In this document: positions 24,481-35,881 of the stretch, piece after piece
Numbering within the stretch: position 1 is the stretch's first letter
Layout: each line of letters opens with the position of its first letter
Origin: Linum tenue
Lineage: Eukaryota; Streptophyta; Magnoliopsida; Malpighiales; Linaceae
Length of the DNA stretch: 64,000 bases
Reading direction: 5' to 3'
Assembly (NCBI GenBank): GCA_946122785.1
Contig: CAMGYJ010000006.1
Location: 40,258,066-40,322,065 of the forward strand
Position numbers and translations under genes: made by a program
The notes under the pieces: generated by a model
The model's database searches: none
What the model was told of the DNA's origin: nothing
What the model saw: only the letters and a program-made list of their open reading frames with translations

Positions 24481-25270
24481 GGGCTCTAATACCACTTGAT
24501 AATACCCTAGGTGGGTGTTTGACCAGAATTGCCCAGCTAATCAAATGAACCGAACTCCTTTGTTCAAGGACACAAAAACAGGGTCTCCACACGAGCTTGA
24601 AAAGCTTGCTTTGGAGCGAAATTGGATGGGAACGAAAGGGGAATCTCACACCAGGGAGATTACACAATCGTTATGTCGATGCTTTCGAGGTAATTGAGAG
24701 TGATTCCTCAATCAATAGGCAAGGTTCAGCAAGCTTTGATCACAACCAAAACCAAGGTAAACTCACAACGCACAAGTTGGGAATTTTGGGGTTTTCGTAT
24801 TCATTCAACTCTGATCATTACAATACATGAATGAGGCCTTTTTTAGGCTTAAACTACTACAAACAAACTAAAACTCGGATTGAAAGTAACCTAATTCAGC
24901 AAGGAAACAAAATTAAACAAGTAATCTGAATTGGATTCGGAATCCTAATGCTACACGGATTACAGTCGAGTTCAGATAGCCACTTTGAGGGACTCGACAA
25001 TGATCTCTTTCCCTCGTCGATCTCAGTCAACTCTAGTTCTGGGTTTAGAAAGTGTTCTTATTCCCATTCCTACTCGAACCATCTCCTGATTTTGTCCAAG
25101 ACTCGAAATATGTAGCTTTAAAGATAACACCTCGACCCCTATCTCTTGCATTGGCCAAAAATGAGTAGTTTCTCGGTTTCGGCATAGCCACTTGAAGGGC
25201 TTCGAAAATGCACCTTCAGGCTCCTTCCTGAGCATCCAAGCCCTTTAGCTTGTAGAGCAACTCCCAGGCT
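24481..25270 (-). repeat. Chromovirus LTR with primer binding site, minus strand
   Basis: On the minus strand the PBS reads TGGTATTAGAGCCC (24481-24494), complementary to initiator-Met tRNA, and is preceded by an LTR end ...GGGTATTATCA at 24497. The LTR continues to higher coordinates. A possible start is TGTTTTGAAGCC near 25278, next to a purine tract, but this is not certain. Confidence 0.6.
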
Positions 25271-25299
25271 TCAAAACAAGCCTCCTTCCTTCCATTTTC

Positions 25300-26400
25300 A
25301 TTGAGTGAGTTGCAAGCTACGGGCTCCCAAAGTCGGTAACCTAAAATGCAAAGAACACTTAACCAAATTTCTTGTACTTTGTTCCTCGTTTACCTTTCTT
25401 CTTGACAAATCCATTGAAGCTTCAATAGCAAGTAATTTGGGATCATATCACCTAATCCCTATAAAAGGGCATTTTGACAAACATCACCCCACAAACCTTT
25501 ATTTTTCACTTCCATTCCTCTCTCTTAGCCGAAAAAACCTCTCAATTCTCTATAGGTTTCATTTTCTCCCAAATCCTTCAACTTTCAGTAACCAAATCTT
25601 ATCCTCAAATTTAAGATAAAACATGCCCATCACCATAAAAACAAAGCTCTCTCTTTATTCTTCGATTTTCTGCACTTATCGCCAAACCAATTAAGTACCC
25701 GTGATTTTTAGATGAAATTAGGAGCTTTAATAATGAATTTAGGACTTCAATTGAGGATTTAACATTGAAGATTGCTCGAGTTGTGTAGGGATTTCTCTTG
25801 TTCATCCTCTATTATGCACAATTGATGTTTTTGAATGAATGACGATAGCTAGTATGCTTAGAAATGAGATTACATGGTGCTTTTTAAGATCTTATTGAAT
25901 GTATGCTTGGATGGATTGGTGAATTTTAGCAAAGTTCATGCCAAAATTTTCAAAAAGTTAGCACAGCATCATTCAATTTGAGCTTTAAACGTCAAGCTAT
26001 GCTAAGTTTCGAATTCATTGGTATGAATTTTGAAATTTTGAGATTTTCAATGCGAGTGAGGCATTGCTAGTTTCAAATTTCACTACTAAATTGGATCTAA
26101 TGTCATATCATTTTACGTATGCCAACTTATCAATCAACATTTGCCTAATTGTATAATTTGAGGTTTCAAAGTTTTCAATTATCAAGATAGATTGTTCATG
26201 CAAGTTTTACATTTTGAGTTTGACAATTTCCTATCTTTACATGTTCTTAATCATCTTAAATGGTTGAATGAGTTACTATCTTGATAATGATTATTAGAGA
26301 AGTTATTAGAATATCTTATAGAAGAAACTACGCTTTTAAATTGTGGAGTTATTCTCCTATTTATCTATTATAACTTAGGTTTCTTTCCGTCAAGCAGGAA
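25300..26400 (+). promoter_or_regulatory. Second Athila env-like upstream region with TATA box and probable intron
   Basis: TATAAAAGGGC at 25460 is followed by a pyrimidine-rich leader, about 900 bp of AT-rich intron-like DNA and a candidate acceptor CCGTCAAGCAG at about 26397, two bases before an ATG. The arrangement parallels 17711-18510 in the first Athila element. The upstream array is absent, cut off by the chromovirus LTR. Confidence 0.45.
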
Positions 26401-26401
26401 A

Positions 26402-27894
26402 ATGAATCGAGTACCAGAATGGATTAAATCACAAGAATAAGGGAGATGATGGTGCTTCTTCTTCAATAGGACCACGACAACCTAGTTCACCATGAGAGGA
26501 GGCAGAGTATGCAATACCTCGGAGGTCTACACGACTCAACAAGAGGGAGCAAGTGATCAAGCAACAAAAGGAGGAGGATTCAAGGAACTCATGTCCTAAA
26601 TATTGGTTCATTTGGATCTCCTCTAGAAACAATAGTGCTTCTTCTTCAATAGGACCATGACAACCTAGTTCACCATGAGAGGAGGCAGAGTATGCAATAC
26701 CTCAGAGGTCTACACGACTCAACAAGAGCGAGCAAGTGATCAAGCAACAAAAGGAGGAGGATTAAAGGAACTCAAGTCCTAAATATTGGTTCATTCGGAT
26801 CTCCTCTAGAAACAATAGTGAGATTCTATCACTTGATATGGGGAGATCTAGGAGTAGGAGTGCACAGCTGCCACCAGTAGCCGAGGTGTTTGAGATAGAC
26901 AGCAAGCTGCATATTAGATAGGACACACTAGAGGCTCCCATGTATCCCTTCCTCTAGTTTCCCCATGACACTTCTAGTGCCAAGAAGGTAGAGAGATGGA
27001 TATACATACCAGTGGACCCCCAATGAGAGATAGACTGGCCAGATTTTTACCAGTGCAAGGATGGAGAGTTGCAATGATACACAGACTTGATAAGGATGGT
27101 CTCCTGTTACTATTTAGTGTTAGAGGAGAGAGAAACAAAATTCGAACAAGAGATTTCCTTTCCAGTATGATAGTTATGATGAGTTAAGCTCTCTCCAATG
27201 CTATCCTCAGAGCCTATTAGGATCCCAAAACGCAGCTAGCAATCTTCCAGGTGCTATGGAAGAAAATCACAAGGAAACAGAAGGCTGCATTTTCTGCTGG
27301 ATATTCACACCAAACCACCTTCGGTTGCCATTCCTGAGGTTCGAGCACTACTCTTGGGTGAACTAGCTTTCACATGAGGCAGAGCGGAGATGTTGGGAAG
27401 GTGACATGCTCTTGTATCATGCATTGCTGAACAACTACTGCCTTTATCCGGCAAGGTTGGTGGTTGACAACCTATTGAGGTACACATTCGTTACTTCTCC
27501 ATGAGGATTACCAGAAGGAGGTTACATCCTTGACCATATCCCAACACATAGTCGAGCATAGAGAGGAGTACTAAATTACTTTGTGGGATACCTTGGATAG
27601 GGAAGGACTGATTCATAGACAACCAGCTTTCACCTTTGGAATAAATAAGTTGACGAGAAAGGGAGTGGACCTTGCCAACAATGTTTTTCCACGTTACTCT
27701 ACATGGACAAAGGCAGGAAGATCATTAGTTCACCTAGAGATGATATATGAGCATGGACATGAAGCTAGCCACCCACCATCGGCACTACAACATGGAGACT
27801 AAAGAGTCAAGCTAGCAGAGTGAAGAGCAGCAATGGAGAGGAAGGAGGCAAACTTGATTACCTACCAGACTTTGAAAGAGCAACACTAGGATAG
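26402..27894 (+). pseudogene. Second Athila env-like ORF relic
   Basis: It opens MNRVPEWIKSQE and breaks quickly. Downstream pieces include a basic RRSTRLNK-type segment (repeated, see the 183-bp duplication), YSTWTKAGRSLVHLEMIYE (about 27695-27750) and a glutamate-rich MERKEANLITYQTLKEQ end. I assign it by position (after the TATA and intron-like region, before Athila 3' sequence) and by the similar splice-acceptor/start arrangement, not by a strong domain match. Numerous stops. Confidence 0.45.
26452..26817 (+). repeat. 183-bp in-frame tandem duplication
   Basis: Copies at 26452-26634 and 26635-26817 both start GTGCTTCTTCTTCAATAGGA. I count six substitutions. The unit is 61 codons, so the duplication would have kept frame in the env-like ORF. 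Confidence 0.9.
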
Positions 27895-29589
27895 CGACTC
27901 GCACGAAACTACACCACAATAAAATCCCAACTAGAGGCCAAATTTTAAACTCTAGTCGGGTGCAGTATAGAGCAAGTATTTAAATATCGACTAGGGTCGG
28001 TCCATGTACCCCTACTTCAATCGCTTAGGTTGTTATCTAGCAAAACACTTTTGGGTTTAAAACTATGAAAACTACAAACTAAACTAGCAAGGAAAAGTAA
28101 ATAAAGGAAAAATCTAACTAAGGGAGCTTCACCCAGGAGTTGCTTCCACCTAACTAGCTACCATGACTCGTTGGATTGAATGGGGACGTGTAGCGTAGGT
28201 GGTTGTGAACCGCGGGGGTGAGCAACTAGTGATCGATTTGTCACGGAATCGAATCACTAGCAATCGATTTGTCACGGGATTGATTCACTTACAGAATCTA
28301 GGGGAACCACTAGGAGGAGCAACTACTGATCCATTTGTCACGGGATGGATTCACTGGAGGTCGATTTGTCACGGGATCGATCCTCTCACTCAGTCACTAG
28401 TGGTTCCCGAGGTCTCTCCCTCAAACCGGAGTTTGAGCGGCTTAATCACAATCAACCTACATGCAAACTGGTAATCGTGAACCGCAGAGGGATGCATATA
28501 TGGCCGGAGACCACAATCTCAATTGCTAGACCGAGGTAAGTATGAAAGGCCGTGTCACTCGACCCTCTCGATTTAGAGAATCGCTAGTTGACTTACTCCC
28601 TCACTCAACTCTAAGGCCGGACGGCTTGATAACGATTAGCCGATTTTCTTAACTGAATATTGATGGTTGCCCAAACTTAACCTAGTTTAGGTGGCTTAGA
28701 AAGCGATAGGAAAACCAACTCGATTGAGTCTCCCTCGAAAGGGGGATTCTCCTCTCTAAGCTAGGCTAACGTGGCTAATTATATTGCAAGCACCAACATG
28801 TACAAACCTAAGGGTGCTAAGCACAAAACATGCACAACCCTTAGATTGCTAAGCACGAGCATGCACGATCACCATAAAAACACCTCTAATACTCAAATTG
28901 ATGCAAACCCACACTTAATCATTCAATCTAAACAAGTAATTATAAAGTATTAGTTAGGGATATATACCACCCAAGAGAAAAGAGTGAGTTTCTAGAGAGA
29001 GAGGGATTACAAATTTGAGCTCAAGATCTTCTTCTTCTTCTAGGCTTGAATCTTCCACGCAAACCTCCAATGATGCTCCAAGGTCACTCTAGCACTCTCT
29101 CTCTCTCTCACTAAAAATCCCCTTTGGTGTTTAGGTTGAAACCCTAGAGAGAGAAAGTGTTTCTTCTCCCAAAAACCAGCTCTCTTTCTCTCTCCCCGCT
29201 GTTGTCTTCATATTTGCCCGAAAGTGACCAGTTCACGGACGCGTTGGCCAGTTCACGCCCGTGAACTCCTAAAAGCGTCCGTGAACTCAGCGTCATCCAA
29301 AATGCGCCACTTCACTCGCCTGAGTTCACGGTCAATGGCCCCAGTTCACGGTCTTAGGAGACCGTGAACTGCCTTGTCCGGCCGTGAACTGCAGTTGTTT
29401 CCTGGGACGCCTTCACTTCACTGCTATGACTTCGGACTTTTCTTTGGTTTTTGCGCTTTTTGACCTCCAAATATCCCAAAACTCGTCCTCGACCATTCCA
29501 CACGTGCTAGGACCTGAAATATATCTAAACAAACACAACCTAGCGTGAAATATGTCGAGGAACGATGAAATACTAAGCTAAACGAATAA
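27895..29589 (-). repeat. Athila LTR, minus orientation (about 1.7 kb)
   Basis: On the minus strand it runs from about 29589 (TTATTCG, expected TGATTCG) to 27895 (GCGAGTCG, expected GAGTCA). It shares with the 21143-22632 LTR the repeated GTGCTTAGCA-type phrase (about 28795-28860), the TCCCTCGAAAGGGGG block and the terminal ACTGCACCCGACTAG block. A palindromic array with GTTCACGG and CCGTGAAC occupies about 29225-29395. Dinucleotide CT runs lie near 29092-29112. Additional GATCGATTTGTCACGGGATC repeats (about 28228-28385) look like a local expansion. No target duplication was found. Confidence 0.65.
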
Positions 29590-30680
29590 GAAATGAGGGG
29601 TGGGAATGGTTTATATGCTTTGCTTTGATTTGCTTACTACTTGTTACATGATTAGTTGTTGAAAATTTCAAAAATTTCCAACGCTGAAATGGTCATGATG
29701 TGGGCTTAAACAATTTTTGAAAGTAATAAAGATGTTTTCCATCTAATGACTTTTAGGCATCTCCTACAAGCATGATCACTTATCTTCTTAATTTGAATGA
29801 ATAAATATAGTAATCATCATTTGATCTTGGGAGGATAGGGTAGTGACTATTAATGATGCAATACTCAATGTGATATAATGACCATTTGATGTGTTTGGAT
29901 GCCATGTAATTTGATCTATTCAAAAATTTATGATTATGCAAATGAGTCTCATGTTTTCAAAAGTTTTCAAATGGTGAATTGTATCTTTAGAAAAAAATGC
30001 AAAAATCGACCCATCAAGACATTGTTTCATTCGAAAATTGGCATGTTACTTTTAGATATAAAGTATGGGATAAGCCCAACATGTGACGCATCTTTTCATC
30101 GCACTAAACCGAGATTCGGAAGAGATACTAGTTGAGTTTTAGTAGGTGATTCCTACAAGGTGATTCTAGTTGCTCTCTAGTACAAGTAAGATTTCCACCC
30201 ATTGTATTGATTTCCAACTCGAGGGTGTGTTCTTAAGGGCACGGATAGAGCTTCTGGCACCCCTTAACTTCACTGACCCTCCACACGAGTTGAAGCATAT
30301 GAGCTTCTAAGCTCTTTCTCAATCAGTAAGGGTCTAAGAAAGAGCTAAAAAATGAAAAAAAAAATGGTGAAGAAAAATTCCAAAAATCAGACAACAGAGT
30401 TTGTGTTTATATAAGGTAAAGTGCTTAAAGAAATGTCAAGTTGATGGTAAAAAGCATTCAAAACTTAAATGTTTATCAAAAGTTTCATCCTATCATTTTG
30501 AGACTCTAATGCATAGTTAGTAGTCGATGTTTGGATTAAGTGGCATATATTCTTGCATGTTGATGTGGTCATATTCTCTCGTGCTATTATTGACCTTGTA
30601 AGTTGCTAATGATCCACTACCTAAGATCATGGTTGAGTGATGGTTCCTAGGTTTCATTGATCTTGTAAGTTGCTTATGAC
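29590..30680 (+). other. Athila-like 3' UTR sequence
   Basis: AT-rich, non-coding. The context (after an env-like ORF, with a comparable length) suggests the 3' UTR of the second plus-strand Athila element, separated from it by the minus-strand LTR. No PPT was found at its right end, so this is tentative. Confidence 0.3.
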
Positions 30681-31369
30681 CCATCAATGGGTCCAACTAC
30701 CGCTCATGGTAACCTAGATAAATCGCACCCGAATATTAAGCACAGGTTGTCTTGGGCCAAGAAGACGAGCCCAAGTAGAAAAGGGGTGGAGGTCCCAACT
30801 GCTGCCAAGAGGCCTAAGCCCAAAATAAGATTTTTAGGTCATGACTTTGGCCCTAAGTCAAAGAGATCTTTTCCTAGTCAGTTTAAGAGAGTTTTGGCCT
30901 AGTTTTACCCCTATAAATAGAGGGCTAGACACATTAGTTAAGGATGCTTCACACCTATATTCAAACTTTTGTATACTCTACTTGAATAAGAGCTTAGCTT
31001 TCGTAGGAGAGAGTGCAACTAAGGAGATGATTTCATCATTGATGGTGGTACCCTCCTTCTCTTCAATATTGCTAGTTCGAAATTGATTGTACGAGAATGT
31101 GAACTCATTTATCTTTGTATTGTTGATGCTATAATTTCATATTATGCTTGTATTGATGGTTGTGATTTTTTATGTCGTATATGTATGCATGGATGCTTTA
31201 TGTTTCTATGCCTATGTGTATGGTTTTGATGCTCATTTAGTTCAATGCGCTTTTATCATCGATGCTTATGACTCTATAGTATGCTACTATATGCATTGTG
31301 CATACTATCATCTCGATTAGTATCGATGCTTTATTGTTAGATCATCGAGGCTATATAGACCATCTATTA
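30681..31369 (+). promoter_or_regulatory. LTR-like promoter region with TATA box
   Basis: CTATAAATAGAGGGC at 30911 is a good TATA box in an LTR-like context, with GC-richer DNA before it and a T-rich, TATGCTT-repetitive stretch after it. A near-direct repeat (ATCTTGTAAGTTGCTTATGA and CCTTGTAAGTTGCTAATGAT) lies at about 30593-30680. I cannot find LTR ends or coding sequence. Confidence 0.35.
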
Positions 31370-32314
31370 TGACTCAAGAGACCCACACTTAATCAAGTGT
31401 TAACCTAACTTCCTTAGTTCTTCATTAATTAGATAATTGCATGAAGCGAAAATACGCATTAGCTAGCGAAATCTATATCGCAAGAAGTGCATGCCCGTGT
31501 AGAGAATGGGGATTCATGTTGATAGCATAGTTAAATATCAATTCATTAATGTTCAAACCCAACCATTCATCTATAGAGTTAGGGTCACTTACCCAAGTAC
31601 ACAGGGGATACCCCATGAAAGGAGAAAGAAAACACTAGAAAGAGGGGAAGTAACCATTAGCTTCATGAATTCCATCTAGGGATTGATCTTCAATATCCAA
31701 TAGTGACTCCCTTATTTTCTCTAAAGGAAACCCTAACTTCACTCTCTAAATTATATCATCACTTTTGTCTCTCTAAACTTCCACCCTTTTCCTCTAGATC
31801 ACGGCCTGCCTAGAAGGACTTTACGGTCGTGATCACTGGCACTGCAGCGCGATCTCATAATGGTGTCGCTTTGAGCTCCTTTAGATGAGGATTCACAGCC
31901 TCGATTTCACGTCCATGAACTGACAGTCGTGACCGCGATATTCCTCATGGTCTTGGGAGTGAAGGACCGTAACTTAGAACCGCAAAACCTTCTGTCTTTC
32001 TACGTTTGTAGCCTCTTCAACTTCACGGCTTGGGGATCGGAGATCCTATCGTGATCTTGTGCATGCTGTGCGATCTAGTTGGCGGACTGACATGTCCCGA
32101 CCGTGATTTGTTCTTTCTGCATTCGATCTCAGAGTTACCCTCTTTCCTATATAATTAAGACCTACATTTCTCATCGTATGCATAGAACGCACTCATTGCT
32201 ACCTAACAACGCACATGCAAAAGCGAGAAAGCACAACTAGGTTACATCGTGGATTTAAACGCTCATTAATGCTCAAAATTATATGAAAATCTCTAAGATT
32301 AGGGAGACGAATCA
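31370..32314 (-). repeat. Partial Athila LTR, minus orientation
   Basis: The minus strand starts TGATTCGTCTCCC at 32314, like the TGATTCGGGG start of the plus LTR. A TATA-like TTATATAGG lies at about 32140-32155. GATCACGG, CGTGATC and CGGTCGTGA motifs form an array at about 31798-32110. The far edge near 31370 is a guess. Confidence 0.55.
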
Positions 32315-32325
32315 CACTGATTTTG

Positions 32326-32630
32326 AGAGAAAGTTTACAATGCTATATAGTATTGGTGCTATAAGTTTTAGCATTTATGGTACAATTTTGTACATTTACG
32401 TTATGGTACAACTTTAGATTGTACCTATACTTTTTGTACAAATTCTTTTATGGTACAAATTGAACTTGTACCTTTATGTGATGGTACAACTTCAAGTTGT
32501 AAAGTTGTACCATAACATAATGATACAAATTACTTTATAGTACAATCTAAACTTATACATTTAATGTTATGGTACAACTTTAAGTTGTACATTAAAGCAC
32601 CTATACTATATAGCATAGTAGAAGTGCTCG
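32326..32630. mobile_element. MITE with 8-bp TSD TGATTTTG and GGTACAACTT repeats
   Basis: The target duplication TGATTTTG is at 32318-32325 and 32631-32638. The ends form an imperfect inverted repeat of about 35 bp whose best core is ATGCTATATAGTAT and ATACTATATAGCAT. The interior is made of GGTACAACTT and AAGTTGTACC units in alternating orientation. It has no coding capacity. It sits three bases outside the Athila LTR end. Confidence 0.8.
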
Positions 32631-32638
32631 TGATTTTG

Positions 32639-33132
32639 GATGTTAGCAACATATAAAACCTGTGCAAAATATTCACGTTAAAAAAATGACCTTCCGAGTT
32701 CCACCAACTGGCGATATTGGCTGCTACCGAACTGTTTCTATTTCCTTGTTCTTCTTCATCTGCAAAGCAAACTTCCTGAATCATCACACCATTATTGTCT
32801 TCTTCACCACAAAGAAGACTGGCTCACCACTTCAGAATCCATGTAACCTCAGGCCAACACTACTCTAAATGTTCAACACTTTCCCCCATTTTCCTCCTGC
32901 CCTTTATTTATCTCTGGTTCCTTGAATGTGGGTTTCCTTTGAATTTGAGCAGGAGGAAATGGAGAACTTAAGCAAAAAGACAAGAAGAAGTTCATAACCA
33001 AACAAAGGGTGAAACTTTATGGGATCGTAGTGAAGGTACTATCAAATCTGAATTTCTAATATATAATTGAGCTAAATGAGTCGTAGTTGTGGTTTTGTTG
33101 AAGGTACTCGCAAACAGCAAGAGACAGGGAAG
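32639..33132. other. Possible host sequence between two MITEs
   Basis: A minus-strand frame covers about 32676-32815 and contains VCFADEEEQGNRNSSVAANI, a composition unlike the flanking repeats. I do not recognise it. The first 33 bases of nearby open sequence belong to the MITE. It may be an exon fragment or chance. Confidence 0.25.
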
Positions 33133-33140
33133 GAGAGAAT

Positions 33141-33694
33141 TAGGGATGGCAATTTACCCACCCATGGGTAATTTTGCCCAAACCCAAGTAGACCCATTTA
33201 TTATGGGTGGGTTTGGGTGATGTGTGTATGGGTTTGGGGTTTGTATATGGGTTTGGGTTAGATATGGATATTATCTAAATGGGTATGGGTTGGATATGGA
33301 TATCCATTTACTTGAGGGTGTTTTAACTACACATGCAAAAATTGGACTTATTTGTAAAACTTGAAAATTTTAGGTACCAAAATGTAAGACCAAAAAAATT
33401 TAGGTACCAAAACGTAATTTTCCATCGATATTTTGAGGACTTATATGCAAAAAAAATTAAATTTAGGTACTAAATATGCATATCTATTAAGTTTAGGTAC
33501 CAAACTGTAATTTGTATTTGGGCATGGGTACAAACCCAAATCCATTTGTTATAAACCCAACCCAACCCAAAGTAAATGGGTATGGGTACAAACCCATCAA
33601 ACTTTACCCATATCCATATATTTGGATTCCATACCCAACCCAATTGGGTTGGATAGTAAAATACCCATGGGTATGGGCAAAATTGCCATCCCTA
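33141..33694. mobile_element. hAT-type MITE, TAGGGATGGCAAT family (copy 1)
   Basis: The ends are TAGGGATGGCAATTT at 33141 and AAATTGCCATCCCTA ending at 33694, flanked by GAGAGAAT (33133-33140 and 33695-33702). The interior consists of TGGGTATGGGT and ACCCATACCC type repeats at both ends around an AT-rich core. Confidence 0.92.
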
Positions 33695-34186
33695 GAGAGA
33701 ATCCCACGATGACACCACCCTCTTACATTATCATCTTTGGGATGGCCACTCCTTTTGTGATTCTAGCTACTGCTTTCGCTAATGGTTGGATCAGGGTTTT
33801 ATGAACTCGTAATCCACGAGTTCAAGGGTTTTGTTTGTAACTCACAAGCGAGAGAATGATGTAGAGTGTCGAAATACTTTTTAGATTTATTATTTGATAA
33901 AATGGGTTAATGCCGAACTTACACTTATATAGACACAAATCCCTACTCTAGACCTAGCCAAAACTCGACAGCCAAGAAACCCAATCCCTACTCGACTACT
34001 ACCTACTAATGATCTAGCTAACCCCAAGCCCATAATACGGAAACAAAACATTAACCAAAACACCCAAGCCCAACTACTACTCCCGTACCGCGCTCATCAT
34101 TCCTCCCTCCTCAAATTTAACTTTGTCCCCAAGGTTGAGGTTCCAACTCCTCCTCCTCAAACAAGCACATGATCTTAGTCGTGCTG

Positions 34187-35238
34187 CACTTATGCCCAAT
34201 GGTGAACCGCTCGTCACAGTTGAAGCAGAGTCCATGAGCGCGCCACAGTTGCTGCTTTTTTCCAACTTAGAAGCTTTCCTCCGGTCGGTCCACGAGGAGG
34301 CCCCATGCCCATTGACGGTGTCGAGCTTACGGTTCTCGGTCCGCTCCCACTTCCACCATAGCTCGATGCGTCCGTGCCCGTTGGTTTAGACCGCTGCAGT
34401 TGATCGTTCTTCATCTTAGCCAGGCTGATTGCATCCCTCAAATTTTGGGGGCTGAACATCCTGATCTCGTCAGCGATGTCCGACATCAATTCGCCAAGAT
34501 AGGTGCCCACCAGTGCCAGCTGTGTCCACCAGACGCAACGATTGGATAGTTTCTCGAACTCACGCTGATACTCACGCAATGACCTCGTCTAACGTATGCG
34601 CGATAAAGCCTCATCGCAGCTCCGCCCTTCGTTGGCCCTAATCTAGCCCATAACTCATGCGTGAACAGCTCCCAAGAAATTGGTTCGACCGCATCCTTAT
34701 ACGTTCGCCTCAGCCATTGCAACCACTGATTAGCTTCTCCCTCCATATGAAACACAGTCAACGACACGCTCTGGTCAACAGGAACCTCCTGATACTCGAA
34801 GAACTGCTCCACCCGCGGAAACCAAGCTCTCGGGTCCTCTACCACGAACATCTGGAATTTGAGTCGGGCTAGCTTCGCCAGGAACGTTGTCCCTCCGGAG
34901 GTCTTAGGTCCGCCACTCCCGCACTCCCCATCGCTCCCGCGCTCCTCGCCACCTTCACGGCGCACGCGCCCTGGTTTGGAGAATGCGATGGCGCTTGTCT
35001 CGTCGGCCTCCTTGGTGGAGCTACCTCCCCCGCCACCATCCGTCCCTGACAGAGTTTCCTTCCCCAACTCCTTCGCCATGAGACGATTCAGCAGCTCCCT
35101 AGTCCGCCTCTGTTTGGCCGTAAGGTCTTTGAGCTGGGCCACGACCTCCTGCAATGCGCCCTCCAGCGTGACCGCCCACTGATTCAAGTTCTCCATGATC
35201 TGGTTTGTCTGCTCCTGTGCGGCCTCCAAGGCTTGCAA
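34187..35238 (-). pseudogene. Chromovirus gag (Retrotrans_gag and zinc knuckle), frameshifted
   Basis: It starts ATG 35238 with a coiled coil (QALEAAQEQTNQIMENLNQ, QLKDLTAKQRRTRELLNRL). A linker follows, then the gag core (DPRAWFPRVEQFFEYQEVPV, FHMEGEANQWLQWLRRTYKD, ELFTHELWARLGPT). Near 34590 the frame shifts, and the core continues with REYQREFEKLSNR, ALVGTYLGELMSDIADEIRM and LRDAISLAKMKNDQLQR. The nucleocapsid has one knuckle, CFNCDERFTIGHKC (about 34187-34229). This is the usual plant PF03732 gag layout. One frameshift and a lost protease junction mean no intact product. Confidence 0.85.
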
Positions 35239-35412
35239 TGCTTGCCCGCAGTCCCTACCATTCTCGTGGCAGGCTCTGATTCCAAGTTGATGAACTCGTA
35301 ACCCACGAGTTCAAGGGTTTTGCTTGTAACTCCCAAGCGAGGGAACGACGTAGAGTGTCGAAAGATTTTTTAGGTTTATTATTGATAAAACGGACTAATT
35401 CTGAACTTACAT

Positions 35413-35606
35413 TTATATAGACACAAATCCTTACCCTAGACCTAGCCGAACTCGGCAGCCAAGAAACCCTATCCCCACTCGACTACTACCTACTAATGAC
35501 CTAGCTAACTTATATAGACACAAATCCTTACCCTAGACCTAGCCGAACTCGACAGCCAAGAAACCCTATCCCCAGTCGACTACTACCTACTAATGACCTA
35601 GCTAAC
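35413..35606. repeat. 97-bp tandem duplication present in only one LTR
   Basis: Units 35413-35509 and 35510-35606, each starting TTATATAGACACAAATCC, lie in the 5' LTR. The 3' LTR (33799-34099) has a single unit, which explains the 396 versus 301 bp lengths. Confidence 0.9.
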
Positions 35607-35881
35607 CCCAAGCCTATAATACGTAAACAAAATATTAACTAAAACACCCAAGCCTAACTACTACTCCCTTACCGTGCTTATCAGGGTTCCTCTAAGGTGG
35701 ATAAATTTCAGGCTGAAAACCGAACAGATCGAAGAAGGTTGATAGGCTATATGTATGTTCTGGGATCACCTCATTATGTGATCTCATCCTAATTTGTACA
35801 CACTTTCTTCTTCATTACTGGGACTTCATTTCTTAGACAAGAAGAAATTTGCACTTTTAAGTAACATCAGCAAGTTATGAG

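Larger units (their letters stand above)
33799..35683 (-). mobile_element. Non-autonomous, gag-only Ty3/gypsy (chromovirus-type) element
   Basis: The LTRs are at 35288-35683 (5' on the minus strand) and 33799-34099 (3'). The 5-bp target duplication GGGTT lies at 33794-33798 and 35684-35688. The PBS TGGAATCAGAGCC (minus strand, about 35272-35284) and the PPT TTTGAGGAGGGAGGA next to the 3' LTR are both present. Only gag is coded. Directly after the zinc knuckle the sequence jumps to a LGDKVKFEEGG motif typical of the very end of chromovirus pol, so pol was lost by internal deletion. Movement would have needed enzymes from another element. Confidence 0.92.
33710..35760 (+). pseudogene. Possible small membrane-protein exon split by an LTR element
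   Basis: After the MITE duplication an ATG at 33710 opens MTPPSYIIIFGMATPFVILA, a hydrophobic segment long enough for one membrane helix, ending at the GGGTT target site (33794-33798). The frame resumes after the second GGGTT (35684-35688) as PLRWINFRLKTEQIEEG and a stop at about 35739. Read without the insertion the frame is continuous. I cannot assign a family. Upstream exons may exist, since a MITE also sits directly before the ATG. It could also be a chance frame. If it is real, the gene is broken by a 1.9-kb insertion unless that insertion is spliced out. Confidence 0.3.

Noticed and set aside
25023..25270. Minus-strand frame with WELLYKLKGLDAQEGA-like reading as a host exon
   Set aside because: It falls inside a probable chromovirus LTR and has stops nearby; no homologue recognised.
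27895..29589. Simple solo LTR
   Set aside because: No matching 5-bp duplication was found (GATAG versus GAAAT), so I report only an LTR, not a solo-LTR event.
34859..35182. Plus-strand proline-rich frame of 107 codons
   Set aside because: Antisense shadow of the chromovirus gag linker.
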